A stretch of DNA of 14,405 bases from Hydrogenophaga sp. (GCA_011390855.1 JAABRN010000526.1:1-14405), one strand, 5' to 3'. Counted from the stretch's first letter, positions 1 to 7,698 are shown. Notes: generated by a model from the letters alone, not told the origin. Program-made: numbers and translations.

Positions 1-615
1 CCCGAGCTTCTGATTGGCAACGTGCTGGCCAGCGAGGTCGATCCACTGACATGGAGCGAGGCTGGACTGCGCATGTCATTGGTGACCGACCAGCTCAACT
101 TCGCCAATTTCCCTTCAGAGGGCTACCGGCTGCAGGCGGAGGTGGTGGCCGGGCGCCGCAGCGTGGAAGGCGCTCCCAGCACACGCTTCACGCGCTTTGA
201 CGGCAATGCCACGCTGGTGAGGTCCTGGGGGCCACACACCTTCAACTTTGGCGCACGCGTGGCACACGCGACCCAGATCCCGCCGGGCGCCAACGACGAG
301 TATTCACTCGGCGGTTTCCAGCAGCTGTCGGGTTACCGGCTGGGTCAAATTGCAGGCAACTACCTGGCTTTCGGCAGGGTCAGCTACTACCACCGCCTGC
401 CGTGGGACACCCGTGTCGCCAGAGCCTTGTTCGCAGGCGGGTCAATTGAAATGGGCAACGCCTGGGCAAACCGAAGCGAGATCAGCCTGGGCGACCTGCG
501 CACAGGCTCCAGCCTTTTCGTGGGCGCAGACACCGGCGTGGGTCCGCTGTACCTGAGTCTGGTGCACGCGGCGCGGGGGTACACGGGGCTCTATCTGTTC
601 CTGGGAAGACCGTAA
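1..615 (+). CDS. Outer-membrane beta-barrel, C-terminal part of a probable patatin-like phospholipase (5' partial)
   Basis: The frame is already open at base 1 and ends with TAA at 613-615, so only about 204 C-terminal residues are visible; the GTG at 22 is just an internal valine. The protein shows alternating polar/aromatic beta-strands, the loop phrase EYSLGGFQQLSGYRLGQ, and a last strand GLYLFLGRP. This resembles the Omp85/bacterial surface antigen barrel that closes patatin-like phospholipases of the PlpD (type Vd secretion) class in betaproteobacteria. In that family a patatin hydrolase domain precedes the barrel and acts on phospholipids; here that domain would lie outside the window, so the enzymatic part is inferred. 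The protein ends in proline rather than the terminal phenylalanine usual in outer-membrane barrels. Another Omp85 protein (TamA or ShlB type) is the main alternative. It converges on the thiolase gene, with 74 bases between the stop codons. Confidence 0.7.
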   Translation, partial: PELLIGNVLASEVDPLTWSEAGLRMSLVTDQLNFANFPSEGYRLQAEVVAGRRSVEGAPSTRFTRFDGNATLVRSWGPHTFNFGARVAHATQIPPGANDEYSLGGFQQLSGYRLGQIAGNYLAFGRVSYYHRLPWDTRVARALFAGGSIEMGNAWANRSEISLGDLRTGSSLFVGADTGVGPLYLSLVHAARGYTGLYLFLGRP

Positions 616-689
616 TCCGGAAACACCCCCGCTCCGCCCGCGGCGTCACCCGCTCAGGGGGTGCGACGAAACGGCGCAGGGGTGGGTCG
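616..689. repeat. Two head-to-head half copies of the intergenic hairpin repeat
   Basis: This gap between convergent genes holds two partial copies of the ~80-bp repeat found elsewhere in the window, in opposite orientation. Read on +, 650-686 matches the distal half of the full copies (CCCCCTNNAGGGGG-like core, then CGACGAAACGGCG, then GGGGTGGGTC next to a minus-strand stop). Read on -, 660-624 gives the same half (core, GACGCCGCGGGCGG, GGGGGTG) facing the + gene. Thus each converging gene has its own half repeat directly after its stop codon. Confidence 0.6.
624..663. terminator. Possible bidirectional terminator hairpin between convergent genes
   Basis: CACCCCC at 624-630 is perfectly complementary to GGGGGTG at 657-663, with a further GC-rich stem possible inside the loop. 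The structure reads the same from both sides and lies between the stop codons at 615 and 690, where a bidirectional terminator is expected. No T run follows on either strand, so termination without help from Rho is uncertain. Confidence 0.4.
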
Positions 690-1895
690 TCAGACCCTTT
701 CGATAATGCCGGCAGCCCCCTGCCCCATGCCCACGCACATCGTGACCATGCCGTACTTCTTGTTGTGGCGGCGCAGCGCGTGAACTACCGTGGCGGCGCG
801 GATGGCGCCAGTGGCTCCCAGCGGGTGCCCCAGGGCAATGGCGCCACCCATGGGGTTGACCTTGGCCGGGTCCAGGCCCAGGGTGTTCATCACGGCGAGC
901 GACTGCGCTGCAAATGCCTCGTTGAGTTCGAACCAGTCGATGTCGTCCTGCTTCAACCCTGCGTATTTCAACGCAGCAGGAATCGCTTCTATGGGGCCAA
1001 TACCCATGATGTGCGGCGGCACGCCCCGGCTGGCGTAGCTCACGAAGCGTGCCAGCGGCGTGAGGTTGTAGCGCTTGAGTGCCGCCTCGCTCACCACGAT
1101 CAGCGCACCCGCGCCGTCGCTGGTTTGCGAGCTGTTGCCGGCGGTCACCGAGCCACGCGCAGCGAACACCGTGCGCAGCTTGGCAAGGCCTTCGAGCGAG
1201 GTGTCGGGCCGTGCGCCTTCGTCCAGACTCACGGTGCGCGTGCTGGTGCTCACCTCGGCACTCTCCAGATCCACGGTGCGATCGGTCACTTCCACAGGGG
1301 TGATCTCGTCGCTGAACTCGCCATTCTTCATGGCGAGCACCGCACGCTGGTGCGACTGCACGGCGAACGCGTCTTGCGCATCTCGGGAAATCTTCCACTG
1401 CTGCGCCACCTTCTCTGCGGTGAGCCCCATGCCATAGGCAATGCCATAGCTCTCCACGTCGTCGGTGTTGCTGAAAATGCTGGGCGAGAGGCTGGGCGAG
1501 TTGCCCATCATCGGCACCATGCTCATGCTCTCGGTGCCGGCAGCGATCATCACGTCGGCTTCTCCCACGCGAATGCGGTCGGCTGCCATCTGCAGTGCCG
1601 ACAGACCCGATGCACAAAAACGGTTGACGGTGATACCGCCTACGCTGTTGGGCAGCCCGGCCAGGATGGCGCCAATGCGCGCCACGTTCAGGCCCTGCTG
1701 CGCTTCAGGAATGGCGCAACCGCAGATCACGTCTTCAACGGCTTTCGGGTCAAGGCCCGGCACCTGGGCCATGGCCGAACGCAAGGCGTGGGCCAGCAGG
1801 TCATCCGGGCGCAGGTGCCTGAAAGAGCCCTTGTGCGAACGGCCGATGGGGGTGCGGGTGGCGGCAACGATGTAGGCGTCTTGAATCTGTTTCAT
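690..1895 (-). CDS. Acetyl-CoA C-acyltransferase (thiolase), 401 aa
   Basis: Degradative-type thiolase that cleaves 3-ketoacyl-CoA with CoA to acetyl-CoA and a shortened acyl-CoA, the last step of beta-oxidation in the cytoplasm. The full-length thiolase fold is present. The nucleophilic cysteine is C94 in NRFCASGLSA; the second half has NEAFA (325-329), the histidine of GHPLG (H357), and the acid/base cysteine C387 in CVGMGQG. Length is normal for the family (about 390-400). The ATG at 1895 has GGAG just upstream on the minus strand. It is the last gene of the operon that starts with the TetR regulator and follows the hydratase/dehydrogenase gene after a 103-base gap holding a repeat. It would supply FadA activity for that bifunctional enzyme. 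Chain-length preference cannot be read from the sequence, and biosynthetic acetoacetyl-CoA thiolase activity is not excluded. Confidence 0.93.
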   Translation of the reverse strand: MKQIQDAYIVAATRTPIGRSHKGSFRHLRPDDLLAHALRSAMAQVPGLDPKAVEDVICGCAIPEAQQGLNVARIGAILAGLPNSVGGITVNRFCASGLSALQMAADRIRVGEADVMIAAGTESMSMVPMMGNSPSLSPSIFSNTDDVESYGIAYGMGLTAEKVAQQWKISRDAQDAFAVQSHQRAVLAMKNGEFSDEITPVEVTDRTVDLESAEVSTSTRTVSLDEGARPDTSLEGLAKLRTVFAARGSVTAGNSSQTSDGAGALIVVSEAALKRYNLTPLARFVSYASRGVPPHIMGIGPIEAIPAALKYAGLKQDDIDWFELNEAFAAQSLAVMNTLGLDPAKVNPMGGAIALGHPLGATGAIRAATVVHALRRHNKKYGMVTMCVGMGQGAAGIIERV

Positions 1896-1917
1896 GGGAA
1901 CTCCAGAGGTTTTGGTC

Positions 1918-1998
1918 CAGAAGCACCGCGGAACTGGCTCTGCCAGGCCGCTGGTGCTGCCCCCTTGAGGGGGTCGCGCGAAGCGCGGCGGGGGTGGG
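1918..1998 (+). repeat. Intergenic hairpin repeat, copy 2
   Basis: Full-length copy between the thiolase start and the stop of the hydratase/dehydrogenase gene. It contains, in order, an arm CTGGC-TCT-GCCAG (1934-1946), the core CCCCCT-TG-AGGGGG (1960-1973), and CGCGC-GAA-GCGCG (1975-1987), followed by GGGGGTGGG that abuts the minus-strand stop at 1999. Each part can fold into a small GC-rich hairpin in RNA. It could slow RNA decay or attenuate read-through inside the operon; that role is inferred. Confidence 0.7.
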
Positions 1999-4398
1999 TC
2001 AATTTCTCACCGGCTTGCCGGTATTCAACATCCCCAGAATCCGCTCCTGTGTCTTCGGATGCACGATCAACGAGCAGAAGGCCTGGCGCTCCAGCGTCAT
2101 CAAATAGTCCTCGTTCACCAGCGTGCCGGGATCCACATCCCCACCCGTCACCACATTCGCGATCAGCGAAGCGATGTGGAAGTCGTGCTGGCTGATGAAG
2201 CCACCGTCACGCATGTTGACCAGGCTACCGAGAATGGTGGCCTTGCCGTCACGGCCGGCCACCGGGAACAGTCGCTTCTGCGGTGCGCGGTAGCCTCCAT
2301 TGAACAGGCTCTTCGCCTCGTTGATGGCCACGAACAGCAGTTCGTCCTTGTGCGGCACGATCACGTCAGAGTGCAGCACGAAGCCCAGCTTGCGGGACTC
2401 CAGCGCACTGGTGCCCACTTTGGCCATCGCCGCTGCTGTGAAGCCTTCGGTGAGGAAAGGCAGCAGATCCTTGCCTGTGGAAGTCTCGGCGTTTTCCGCT
2501 GCGCGGCGGGCAATGTAGGTCAGCCCACCGGCACCAGGCACCAGACCCACGCCCACTTCCACCAGACCGATGTAGCTCTCCATGTGCACCACGCGGCGCG
2601 CACTGTACACGGCGAGTTCGCAGCCACCACCCAATGCCAGCCCACGCACGGCAGACACCACCGGCACATTGGCATAGCGCAGGCGCAGCATGGTCTGCTG
2701 CATGAAGCCTTCGGCGTCTTCGATCGCGCTCACACCCACCGCCATGAAGGCCGGCAACATGGCCTGCAGATCGGCTCCGGCGCTGAAGGGCTCGTCGCCC
2801 GACCACACCACCAGGCCCTGGTACTCCTTCTCGGCCAGGTCCACGGCGGCCATCAAGCCTTCACACACCTCAGGGCTGATGGCGTGCATCTTGGTCTTGA
2901 TGCTGGCGATCAGCACCTGCTCGTCCAGCGTCCAGATGCGGATCGAATCGTTCTCTTCGATGGTGGTGCCAGCCGTTTCAAACTTCGGTCCGTCTTCGCC
3001 CAGCAGCAGCTCAGGGAAATGCTGGCGCTGGTACACCGGCAACTGCAGTCGGCCCTGGAATTCACCCTTGGTGGGGTTCCACGAGCCTTGAGCGGTGTGC
3101 ACGCCACCGGCTTCTGCCACCGGGCCCTTGAACACCCACTCAGGCAGCGGCGCTTGGCTCAGCGCCTTCCCCGCCTCGATATCCTCCTGAATCATCTGCG
3201 CCACTTCCAGCCAGCCAGCCTCTTGCCACAGCTCGAACGGACCCTGCTTCATGCCGAAGCCCCAACGCATGGCCTGGTCCACGTCGCGCGCGGTCTCGGC
3301 GATGGTGGCCAGATGCACGGCGGCGTAGTGGAAGCTGTTGCGCAGAATCGCCCAGAGAAACTGGCCTTGCGGGCCTTCGGCGTTGCGCAGCAGTTTCAGG
3401 CGCTCGGCCGCCGGGCGCTTGAGCATGCGGCCATACACCTCGTCGGCCTTTTCGCCGGCTGGCACGTAGTCCTCGCTGTCCAGATCGAAACGCAGGATGT
3501 CTCGGCCGACCTTCTTGAAGAAACCGGCCTTGGTCTTCTGGCCCAGGTTCTTGAGCTCCAGCAGCTTGGCCAGCACCGGCGGCGTGCCGAAGCTGCCGTA
3601 GAACGGGTCGGTCTCCAGGCTCAGGTTGTCCTGCAGCGTCTTGACCACGTGGGCCATGGTGTCCAGGCCCACCACGTCTGCGGTGCGGAAGGTGCCGCTG
3701 CTGGCACGGCCCAGGCGCTTGCCGGTGAGGTCGTCCACCACGTCATACGTGAGGCCGAAGTTCTCCACCTCTTTCATCGTGGCCAGCATGCCGGCGATGC
3801 CGATGCGGTTGGCCACGAAATTGGGCGTGTCCTTGGCGCGCACCACGCCCTTGCCCAGGCCACTGGTGACGAAGGTCTCCAGATCGTTGAGGATCTGCGG
3901 CTCGGTGGTGGGCGTGGCGATCAGTTCCACCAGCGTCATGTAGCGCGGTGGGTTGAAGAAGTGAATGCCGCAGAAGCGTGGCTTGATCGCTTCAGGCAGC
4001 ACTTCGCTGAGTTTGGTGATCGACAGGCCCGAGGTGTTGGACGCCACGATGGCGTGTTCGGCGATGAAGGGTGCGATCTTGGTGTACAGGTCGAGCTTCC
4101 AGTCCATGCGCTCGGCGATGGCCTCGATGATCAGGTCGCAGTCGCGCAACTGCTCCATGTGCTCTTCGTAGTTGGCCTGGCCGATCAGGTCGGCATCGCT
4201 GGCCACGCCCAGAGGAGAGGGCTTGAGCTTCTTGAGGCCTTCGACCGCACGCGTGACGATGCCGTTCTTCGGGCCTTCCTTCGCAGGCAGATCAAAAAGA
4301 ACGACAGGCACCTTGACGTTGACCAGGTGCGCAGCAATCTGCGCGCCCATCACGCCAGCGCCGAGCACGGCGACTTTTTTCACTTGAAATCGGTTCAT
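1999..4398 (-). CDS. 3-hydroxyacyl-CoA dehydrogenase / enoyl-CoA hydratase fusion (FadN-type order), 799 aa
   Basis: A bifunctional beta-oxidation enzyme carrying out hydration of 2-enoyl-CoA and NAD-dependent oxidation of 3-hydroxyacyl-CoA. The dehydrogenase comes first: NAD-binding GAGVMG (13-18), NTSGLSI (121-127), and the catalytic HFFNPP motif with H146 and E158. A second dehydrogenase helical region follows to about 400. The hydratase (crotonase) domain occupies about 490-700, with oxyanion-hole phrases SAGADL (539-544) and GLALGGGCE. Both catalytic glutamates expected from crotonases are present, E594 in GGGCELA and E614 in the VEVGVGLVPGAGG stretch. The order is the reverse of E. coli FadB (hydratase first) and matches Bacillus FadN-like proteins. 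The ATG at 4398 has AAAGGAA about 8 bases upstream. It sits between DUF2147 and thiolase genes, and the thiolase would complete the cycle. Confidence 0.93.
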   Translation of the reverse strand: MNRFQVKKVAVLGAGVMGAQIAAHLVNVKVPVVLFDLPAKEGPKNGIVTRAVEGLKKLKPSPLGVASDADLIGQANYEEHMEQLRDCDLIIEAIAERMDWKLDLYTKIAPFIAEHAIVASNTSGLSITKLSEVLPEAIKPRFCGIHFFNPPRYMTLVELIATPTTEPQILNDLETFVTSGLGKGVVRAKDTPNFVANRIGIAGMLATMKEVENFGLTYDVVDDLTGKRLGRASSGTFRTADVVGLDTMAHVVKTLQDNLSLETDPFYGSFGTPPVLAKLLELKNLGQKTKAGFFKKVGRDILRFDLDSEDYVPAGEKADEVYGRMLKRPAAERLKLLRNAEGPQGQFLWAILRNSFHYAAVHLATIAETARDVDQAMRWGFGMKQGPFELWQEAGWLEVAQMIQEDIEAGKALSQAPLPEWVFKGPVAEAGGVHTAQGSWNPTKGEFQGRLQLPVYQRQHFPELLLGEDGPKFETAGTTIEENDSIRIWTLDEQVLIASIKTKMHAISPEVCEGLMAAVDLAEKEYQGLVVWSGDEPFSAGADLQAMLPAFMAVGVSAIEDAEGFMQQTMLRLRYANVPVVSAVRGLALGGGCELAVYSARRVVHMESYIGLVEVGVGLVPGAGGLTYIARRAAENAETSTGKDLLPFLTEGFTAAAMAKVGTSALESRKLGFVLHSDVIVPHKDELLFVAINEAKSLFNGGYRAPQKRLFPVAGRDGKATILGSLVNMRDGGFISQHDFHIASLIANVVTGGDVDPGTLVNEDYLMTLERQAFCSLIVHPKTQERILGMLNTGKPVRN

Positions 4399-4448
4399 GG
4401 ATTGGGTTCCTTTACGCGCAAGGTGTCGCGCGAGGGGTGGTTATCGGG

Positions 4449-4526
4449 AGACACCGCGGGGCCGGTTCTGTCGGCCCGCAGGCATCGCCCCCTTGAAGAA
4501 GACGCGCGAAGCGCCGAGGGGGTGTT
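4449..4526 (+). repeat. Intergenic hairpin repeat, copy 3
   Basis: Diverged copy in the 131-base gap between the DUF2147 stop and the hydratase/dehydrogenase start. The first arm is GGGGCCGG-TTCTGT-CGGCCC-like (4458-4476), the core is CCCCCTTGAAGAAG with its right half mutated, and the third element is GCGCGAAGCGC (4504-4514), then GAGGGGGTG near the stop at 4530. Loss of the core palindrome while the outer elements persist suggests the core pairing is not under strong selection in this copy. Confidence 0.6.
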
Positions 4527-4529
4527 TTC

Positions 4530-4958
4530 TTATTCAACGCGTGTCCAGATCTGGGTACGGTAGAACGGGCCGATGTAGCCACGAATCTGCAATTTTTTTC
4601 CTTCGTCCAGCGGTGTCATGCGAAGCGTGTATTCCTTGCCGTTCTCCGGATCGAGGATTTTTCCGCCCTCCCAGACCGCGCCGGATTCGGGTTTCTTTGC
4701 ACCCCGGATGATTTCCATGCCCAGCTTGGGTTTGTCCTTGCGATCGTCGGTGCACAGGGTGCAGTTGGGCTCGCTGCTCTCGGTCAGGGCTTTTTCGACC
4801 TTTCCGTTCAGAGCACCCGATGGCGTGGTCGCGATGCGTATCTCGGCCATGGCCTCGCCCGTCTTGTCATCTACATTGCGCCACAGCCCCTCGGGGGTCA
4901 TTTGTGCGAATGCAACCGTCGAACCGAGCGACAGCAAAAATGGCAGGGTCTTGATCAT
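4530..4958 (-). CDS. Secreted DUF2147-family protein, 142 aa
   Basis: Small exported protein of the DUF2147 type, a family with no firmly established function. Residues 1-18 form a Sec signal peptide (MIK, then a hydrophobic stretch, then AFA before Gln19), predicting a periplasmic mature protein of about 124 residues. The mature start TPEGLWRNVDDKTGEAMAEI and the end, with IRGYIGPFYRTQIWTRVE, fit the family layout. It keeps a CTLC motif (C66, C69) that could form a disulfide or bind metal, followed by the D-rich and GMEIIRG segments. The ATG at 4958 has a strong GAGGAGAG ribosome-binding site. It lies between the acyl-CoA dehydrogenase (115 bases upstream) and the hydratase/dehydrogenase gene, on the same strand, so it is likely co-transcribed with cytoplasmic beta-oxidation genes although its product leaves the cytoplasm. 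Confidence 0.85.
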   Translation of the reverse strand: MIKTLPFLLSLGSTVAFAQMTPEGLWRNVDDKTGEAMAEIRIATTPSGALNGKVEKALTESSEPNCTLCTDDRKDKPKLGMEIIRGAKKPESGAVWEGGKILDPENGKEYTLRMTPLDEGKKLQIRGYIGPFYRTQIWTRVE

Positions 4959-4989
4959 GCAACTCTCCTCGGAGCGAAATGGCTGCTTC

Positions 4990-5070
4990 CAGAAATACCG
5001 CGGAACCGGCTACGCCGGGCCGCTGGTGTTGCCGCTTTGGGGATGAGGCAACGCGGCGCGGGGAGCGCGT
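4990..5070 (+). repeat. Intergenic hairpin repeat, copy 4
   Basis: Copy between the acyl-CoA dehydrogenase stop (5074) and the DUF2147 start. The first arm AACCGGC-TAC-GCCGGG (5004-5019) is well kept. The core is degraded to GCCGCTTTGGGGATGAGGC, and the third element CGCGGCGCGGGG is only loosely related to the others. It shares the CCGCGGAACCGGC start with copy 2. Confidence 0.6.
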
Positions 5071-5073
5071 CGT

Positions 5074-6870
5074 TCACGCCAGCGCTGCGTCTGTGTCCAT
5101 GAGGACCTTCGACCCAGCGCGAGCGGTGCGCATCAGCGTCGCTGTCTCGGGGAACAGCTTGGCAAAGTAGAAGCGTGCGGTCTGCAGTTTGGCCACGTAG
5201 AACGGATCGGTGTTGCCAGCGGCGATCTCGCGCAGTGCCACTTGTGCCATGCGGGCCCAGAAGTAGCCGAACACCAGGTGACCGGCCACGCGCAGGTAGT
5301 CCACCGCAGCGGCGCCCACTTCGTCGGCGTTTTGCAGGCCCTTGAACCCGATCTCGGTGGTGAACTTGGTGATCTGTTCACCCAGCACGGCCAGCGGGTT
5401 GATGAACTCGGCCATCTTCTCGTTGACGCCCTCTTCCATCACCAGCGCGCCCACCAGCTTGCCGAACTTCTTGAGCGTGGCGCCGTTGTTGCCCAGGACC
5501 TTGCGGCCCAGCAGGTCCAGACTCTGGATGGTGTTGGTGCCTTCGTAGATCATGTTGATGCGGGCATCGCGCACATACTGTTCCATGCCCCATTCCTTGA
5601 TGTAGCCATGACCACCAAAAACCTGCTGGCACATGGTGGCGGCCTGGTAGCCGTTGTCGGTCAGGAACGCCTTGGTGATGGGCGTGAGCAGCGAGAGCAT
5701 GTCGTCGCTGTCTTTGCGCACCTTCTCGTCCGGGTGGCTGTGCACCTTCTCCAGCAGCACCGAACAGAAGATGGCCAGGGCGCGGCCACCTTCGGCATAG
5801 GCCTTGGCGGTGAGCAGCATCTTGCGCACGTCGGGGTGCACGATGATCGGGTCGGCCGGTTTGTCCTTGGCCTTGGGGCCGGTCAGGCTGCGCATCTGGA
5901 TGCGGTCTTTGGCATAGGCCAGGGCGTTCTGGTAGGCCACTTCGGTCAGGCCCAGGCTCTGATTGCCCACACCCAGGCGTGCGGCGTTCATCATCACGAA
6001 CATGCCTTGCATGCCCTTGTTGGGCTGGCCCACGATGGTGCCAATCGCACCATCAAGAACGATCTGCGCGGTGGCGTTGCCGTGAATTCCCATCTTGTGT
6101 TCCAGGCCACCGCAGTAGATACCGTTGCGCTCACCCAGCGTACCGTCCTTGTTCACGTTGAACTTGGGCACGATGAACAGACTCACGCCCTTGATGCCGG
6201 GAGGCGCATCGGGCAGGCGAGCCAGCACCAGGTGGATGATGTTGGCGGCCATGTCATGCTCGCCAGCACTGATGAAGATCTTGTTGCCGGTGAGCTTGTA
6301 GGTGCCGTCGGGCTGCGGCTCTGCCTTGGTGCGCATCAGGCCCAGGTCGGTGCCGCAGTGGGGTTCGGTCAGGCACATGGTGCCGGTCCATTCGCCGCTG
6401 GTCATCTTGTGCAGGTAGGTGGACTTCTGCTCGTCGGTACCAAAGGTGTGCAGCGAAGCGTAGGCGCCGTGCGTGAGACCGGGGTACATGGTCCAGGCCT
6501 GATTGGCCGAGTTCATCATTTCGTACAGGCACTGGTTCACCACCAGCGGCAGGCCTTGCCCGCCAAATTCGGGGTCGCAGCTCAGCGCGGCCCAGCCGCC
6601 TTCCACGTACGTCTTGTAGGCTTCTTTGAAGCCCTGGGGTGTGGTGACCTCATGAGTCTTCTGGTCGAGCTTGCAACCTTCGGTGTCGCCACTGATGTTG
6701 AGCGGGAAGATCACCTCGGACGCAAACTTGCCGCCTTCTTCGAGCACTGCGTTGATGGTGTCCACGTCGATGTCGGCATGCTGGGGAAAGGCCTTGAAAT
6801 CGTCCATGACGTTGAGCACTTCGTGCATCACAAACTGCATGTCTCGCAGGGGCGGGTTGTAAACGGGCAT
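5074..6870 (-). CDS. Acyl-CoA dehydrogenase, ~600-aa type with C-terminal extension, 598 aa
   Basis: FAD-dependent enzyme making the first, 2-enoyl-forming step of beta-oxidation, passing electrons to electron-transfer flavoprotein. The N-terminal helical domain covers about 30-155. The middle beta domain starts with the flavin-binding phrase CLTEPHCGTDLG (166-177) and ends around LEHKMGIHGN (256-265). The C-terminal helical domain carries FGGHGYIKEWGMEQYVRDARI (418-438) and the catalytic base E443 in IYEGTNTIQ. A further ~130 residues follow, as in the long subfamily that includes DmdC and Pseudomonas 601-residue FadE proteins, rather than the ~380-residue short type. The ATG at 6870 has AGGAG (6878-6882) at good spacing. 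The TetR gene ends 45 bases upstream and is probably co-transcribed. Medium- or long-chain substrates are likely from the operon context; methylmercaptopropionyl-CoA cannot be excluded by eye. Confidence 0.92.
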   Translation of the reverse strand: MPVYNPPLRDMQFVMHEVLNVMDDFKAFPQHADIDVDTINAVLEEGGKFASEVIFPLNISGDTEGCKLDQKTHEVTTPQGFKEAYKTYVEGGWAALSCDPEFGGQGLPLVVNQCLYEMMNSANQAWTMYPGLTHGAYASLHTFGTDEQKSTYLHKMTSGEWTGTMCLTEPHCGTDLGLMRTKAEPQPDGTYKLTGNKIFISAGEHDMAANIIHLVLARLPDAPPGIKGVSLFIVPKFNVNKDGTLGERNGIYCGGLEHKMGIHGNATAQIVLDGAIGTIVGQPNKGMQGMFVMMNAARLGVGNQSLGLTEVAYQNALAYAKDRIQMRSLTGPKAKDKPADPIIVHPDVRKMLLTAKAYAEGGRALAIFCSVLLEKVHSHPDEKVRKDSDDMLSLLTPITKAFLTDNGYQAATMCQQVFGGHGYIKEWGMEQYVRDARINMIYEGTNTIQSLDLLGRKVLGNNGATLKKFGKLVGALVMEEGVNEKMAEFINPLAVLGEQITKFTTEIGFKGLQNADEVGAAAVDYLRVAGHLVFGYFWARMAQVALREIAAGNTDPFYVAKLQTARFYFAKLFPETATLMRTARAGSKVLMDTDAALA

Positions 6871-6915
6871 GGGGGATCTCCTGTGCTGGGTTTGTGAAAA
6901 ATGGAAAAGGGTGGC

Positions 6916-7626
6916 TCAGACGGCGGTGAGCGGGGCTTTGCGCCCGCGTGGGGTGCGCACCGCCAAGCTGGTGGGCAAAACGGTCTGGCTGTAACGGAGC
7001 AGGATGCTTTCGAAGGCTTGCATCGCACGTTTCAGCGAATCCGGACTGCGCAGGAAACGCGCCTCGTAATGCAAGGCCAGAATAAGGGCGTGCACTTCGA
7101 ACGCCATCTGTGCTGCATCGGTATCGGGGCGCAAGTGGCCTTCGGTCACGGCGAGCTCCACTGCACGGCGCATGGCACTGAGCCAGGTGTTGACCGAGCT
7201 GGCCAGTGCGTCGCGCACCGGGCCGGGGCGGTCATCGAACTCCACAGCACCACTGATGTAGATGCAGCCCGAGTCAATCTCGACCGAGGTGCGCTTCATC
7301 CAGTTGTCGAACAACGTGCGCAACCGCGGCAAACCACGGGGCGCATACATGGCCGGATAAAACACTTCTTCTTCGAAGCGGGTGTGGTACTCGCGCACCA
7401 CGGAAATCTGCAGTTCTTCACGCGAACCAAAATGCGCGAACACGCCCGACTTGCTCATCTGCATCACCTCGGCCAGCGCGCCGATGGACAGGCCTTCCAG
7501 GCCGATCTGTGTGGCCAGTCCGAGTGCCGCGTCCACGATCGCAGCCTTGGTCTGCTGGCCCTTCTGCAAGGGCTTGCGAGAAAGCTCGTCTGTGCGGCTG
7601 CGCTTGTGCATGGGCGTGACAGTCAT
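6916..7626 (-). CDS. TetR/AcrR-family transcriptional regulator of the beta-oxidation operon, 236 aa
   Basis: One-component repressor. The N-terminal DNA-binding domain spans about 26-72: KAAIVDAALGLATQIGLEGLSIGALAE leads to the helix-turn-helix around MQMSKSGVFAHFGSREEL. The rest is a helical ligand-binding/dimer domain, ending in a basic tail (RTPRGRKAP). The frame stays open to an ATG at 7719, but that start would put an odd 31-residue leader on the protein and run through the promoter and operator described below. The ATG at 7626 (MTVTPMHKRS) is preferred; the ATG at 7611 (MHKRS) is also possible, and neither has a strong ribosome-binding site. As first gene before an acyl-CoA dehydrogenase, hydratase/dehydrogenase and thiolase, it probably represses them until an acyl-CoA binds. 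The ligand is inferred. Confidence 0.88.
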   Translation of the reverse strand: MTVTPMHKRSRTDELSRKPLQKGQQTKAAIVDAALGLATQIGLEGLSIGALAEVMQMSKSGVFAHFGSREELQISVVREYHTRFEEEVFYPAMYAPRGLPRLRTLFDNWMKRTSVEIDSGCIYISGAVEFDDRPGPVRDALASSVNTWLSAMRRAVELAVTEGHLRPDTDAAQMAFEVHALILALHYEARFLRSPDSLKRAMQAFESILLRYSQTVLPTSLAVRTPRGRKAPLTAV

Positions 7627-7666
7627 GGATGGAATGAAGATGGGAGAAACAAGTGAACAGAAAAAA

Positions 7667-7690
7667 GACCGGTCGAATAATCGAACGGTC
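7667..7690. promoter_or_regulatory. Operator-like inverted repeat for the adjacent TetR regulator
   Basis: Arms GACCGGTCGA (7667-7676) and TCGAACGGTC (7681-7690) are complementary at 9 of 10 positions around an ATAA spacer. Size and symmetry fit a TetR-family dimer site. It is 41 bases upstream of the preferred TetR start and begins about where transcription from the proposed promoter would start, the usual place for an autorepressor. Confidence 0.7.
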
Positions 7691-7698
7691 GTGCTATT

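Noticed and set aside
765..2195. A 476-codon open frame on the + strand
   Set aside because: Antisense to the thiolase and the end of the next gene, with low-complexity Arg/His/Gly-rich sequence and no domain.
2059..4563. An 834-codon open frame on the + strand
   Set aside because: It lies exactly antisense to the 799-residue hydratase/dehydrogenase gene. Its product is His/Gln/Ala-rich with no recognisable domain, as expected from the reverse reading of GC-rich codons.
5242..6897. A 551-codon open frame on the + strand
   Set aside because: Antisense to the 598-residue acyl-CoA dehydrogenase, with the same His/Val/Gly/Leu-rich shadow composition and no domain.
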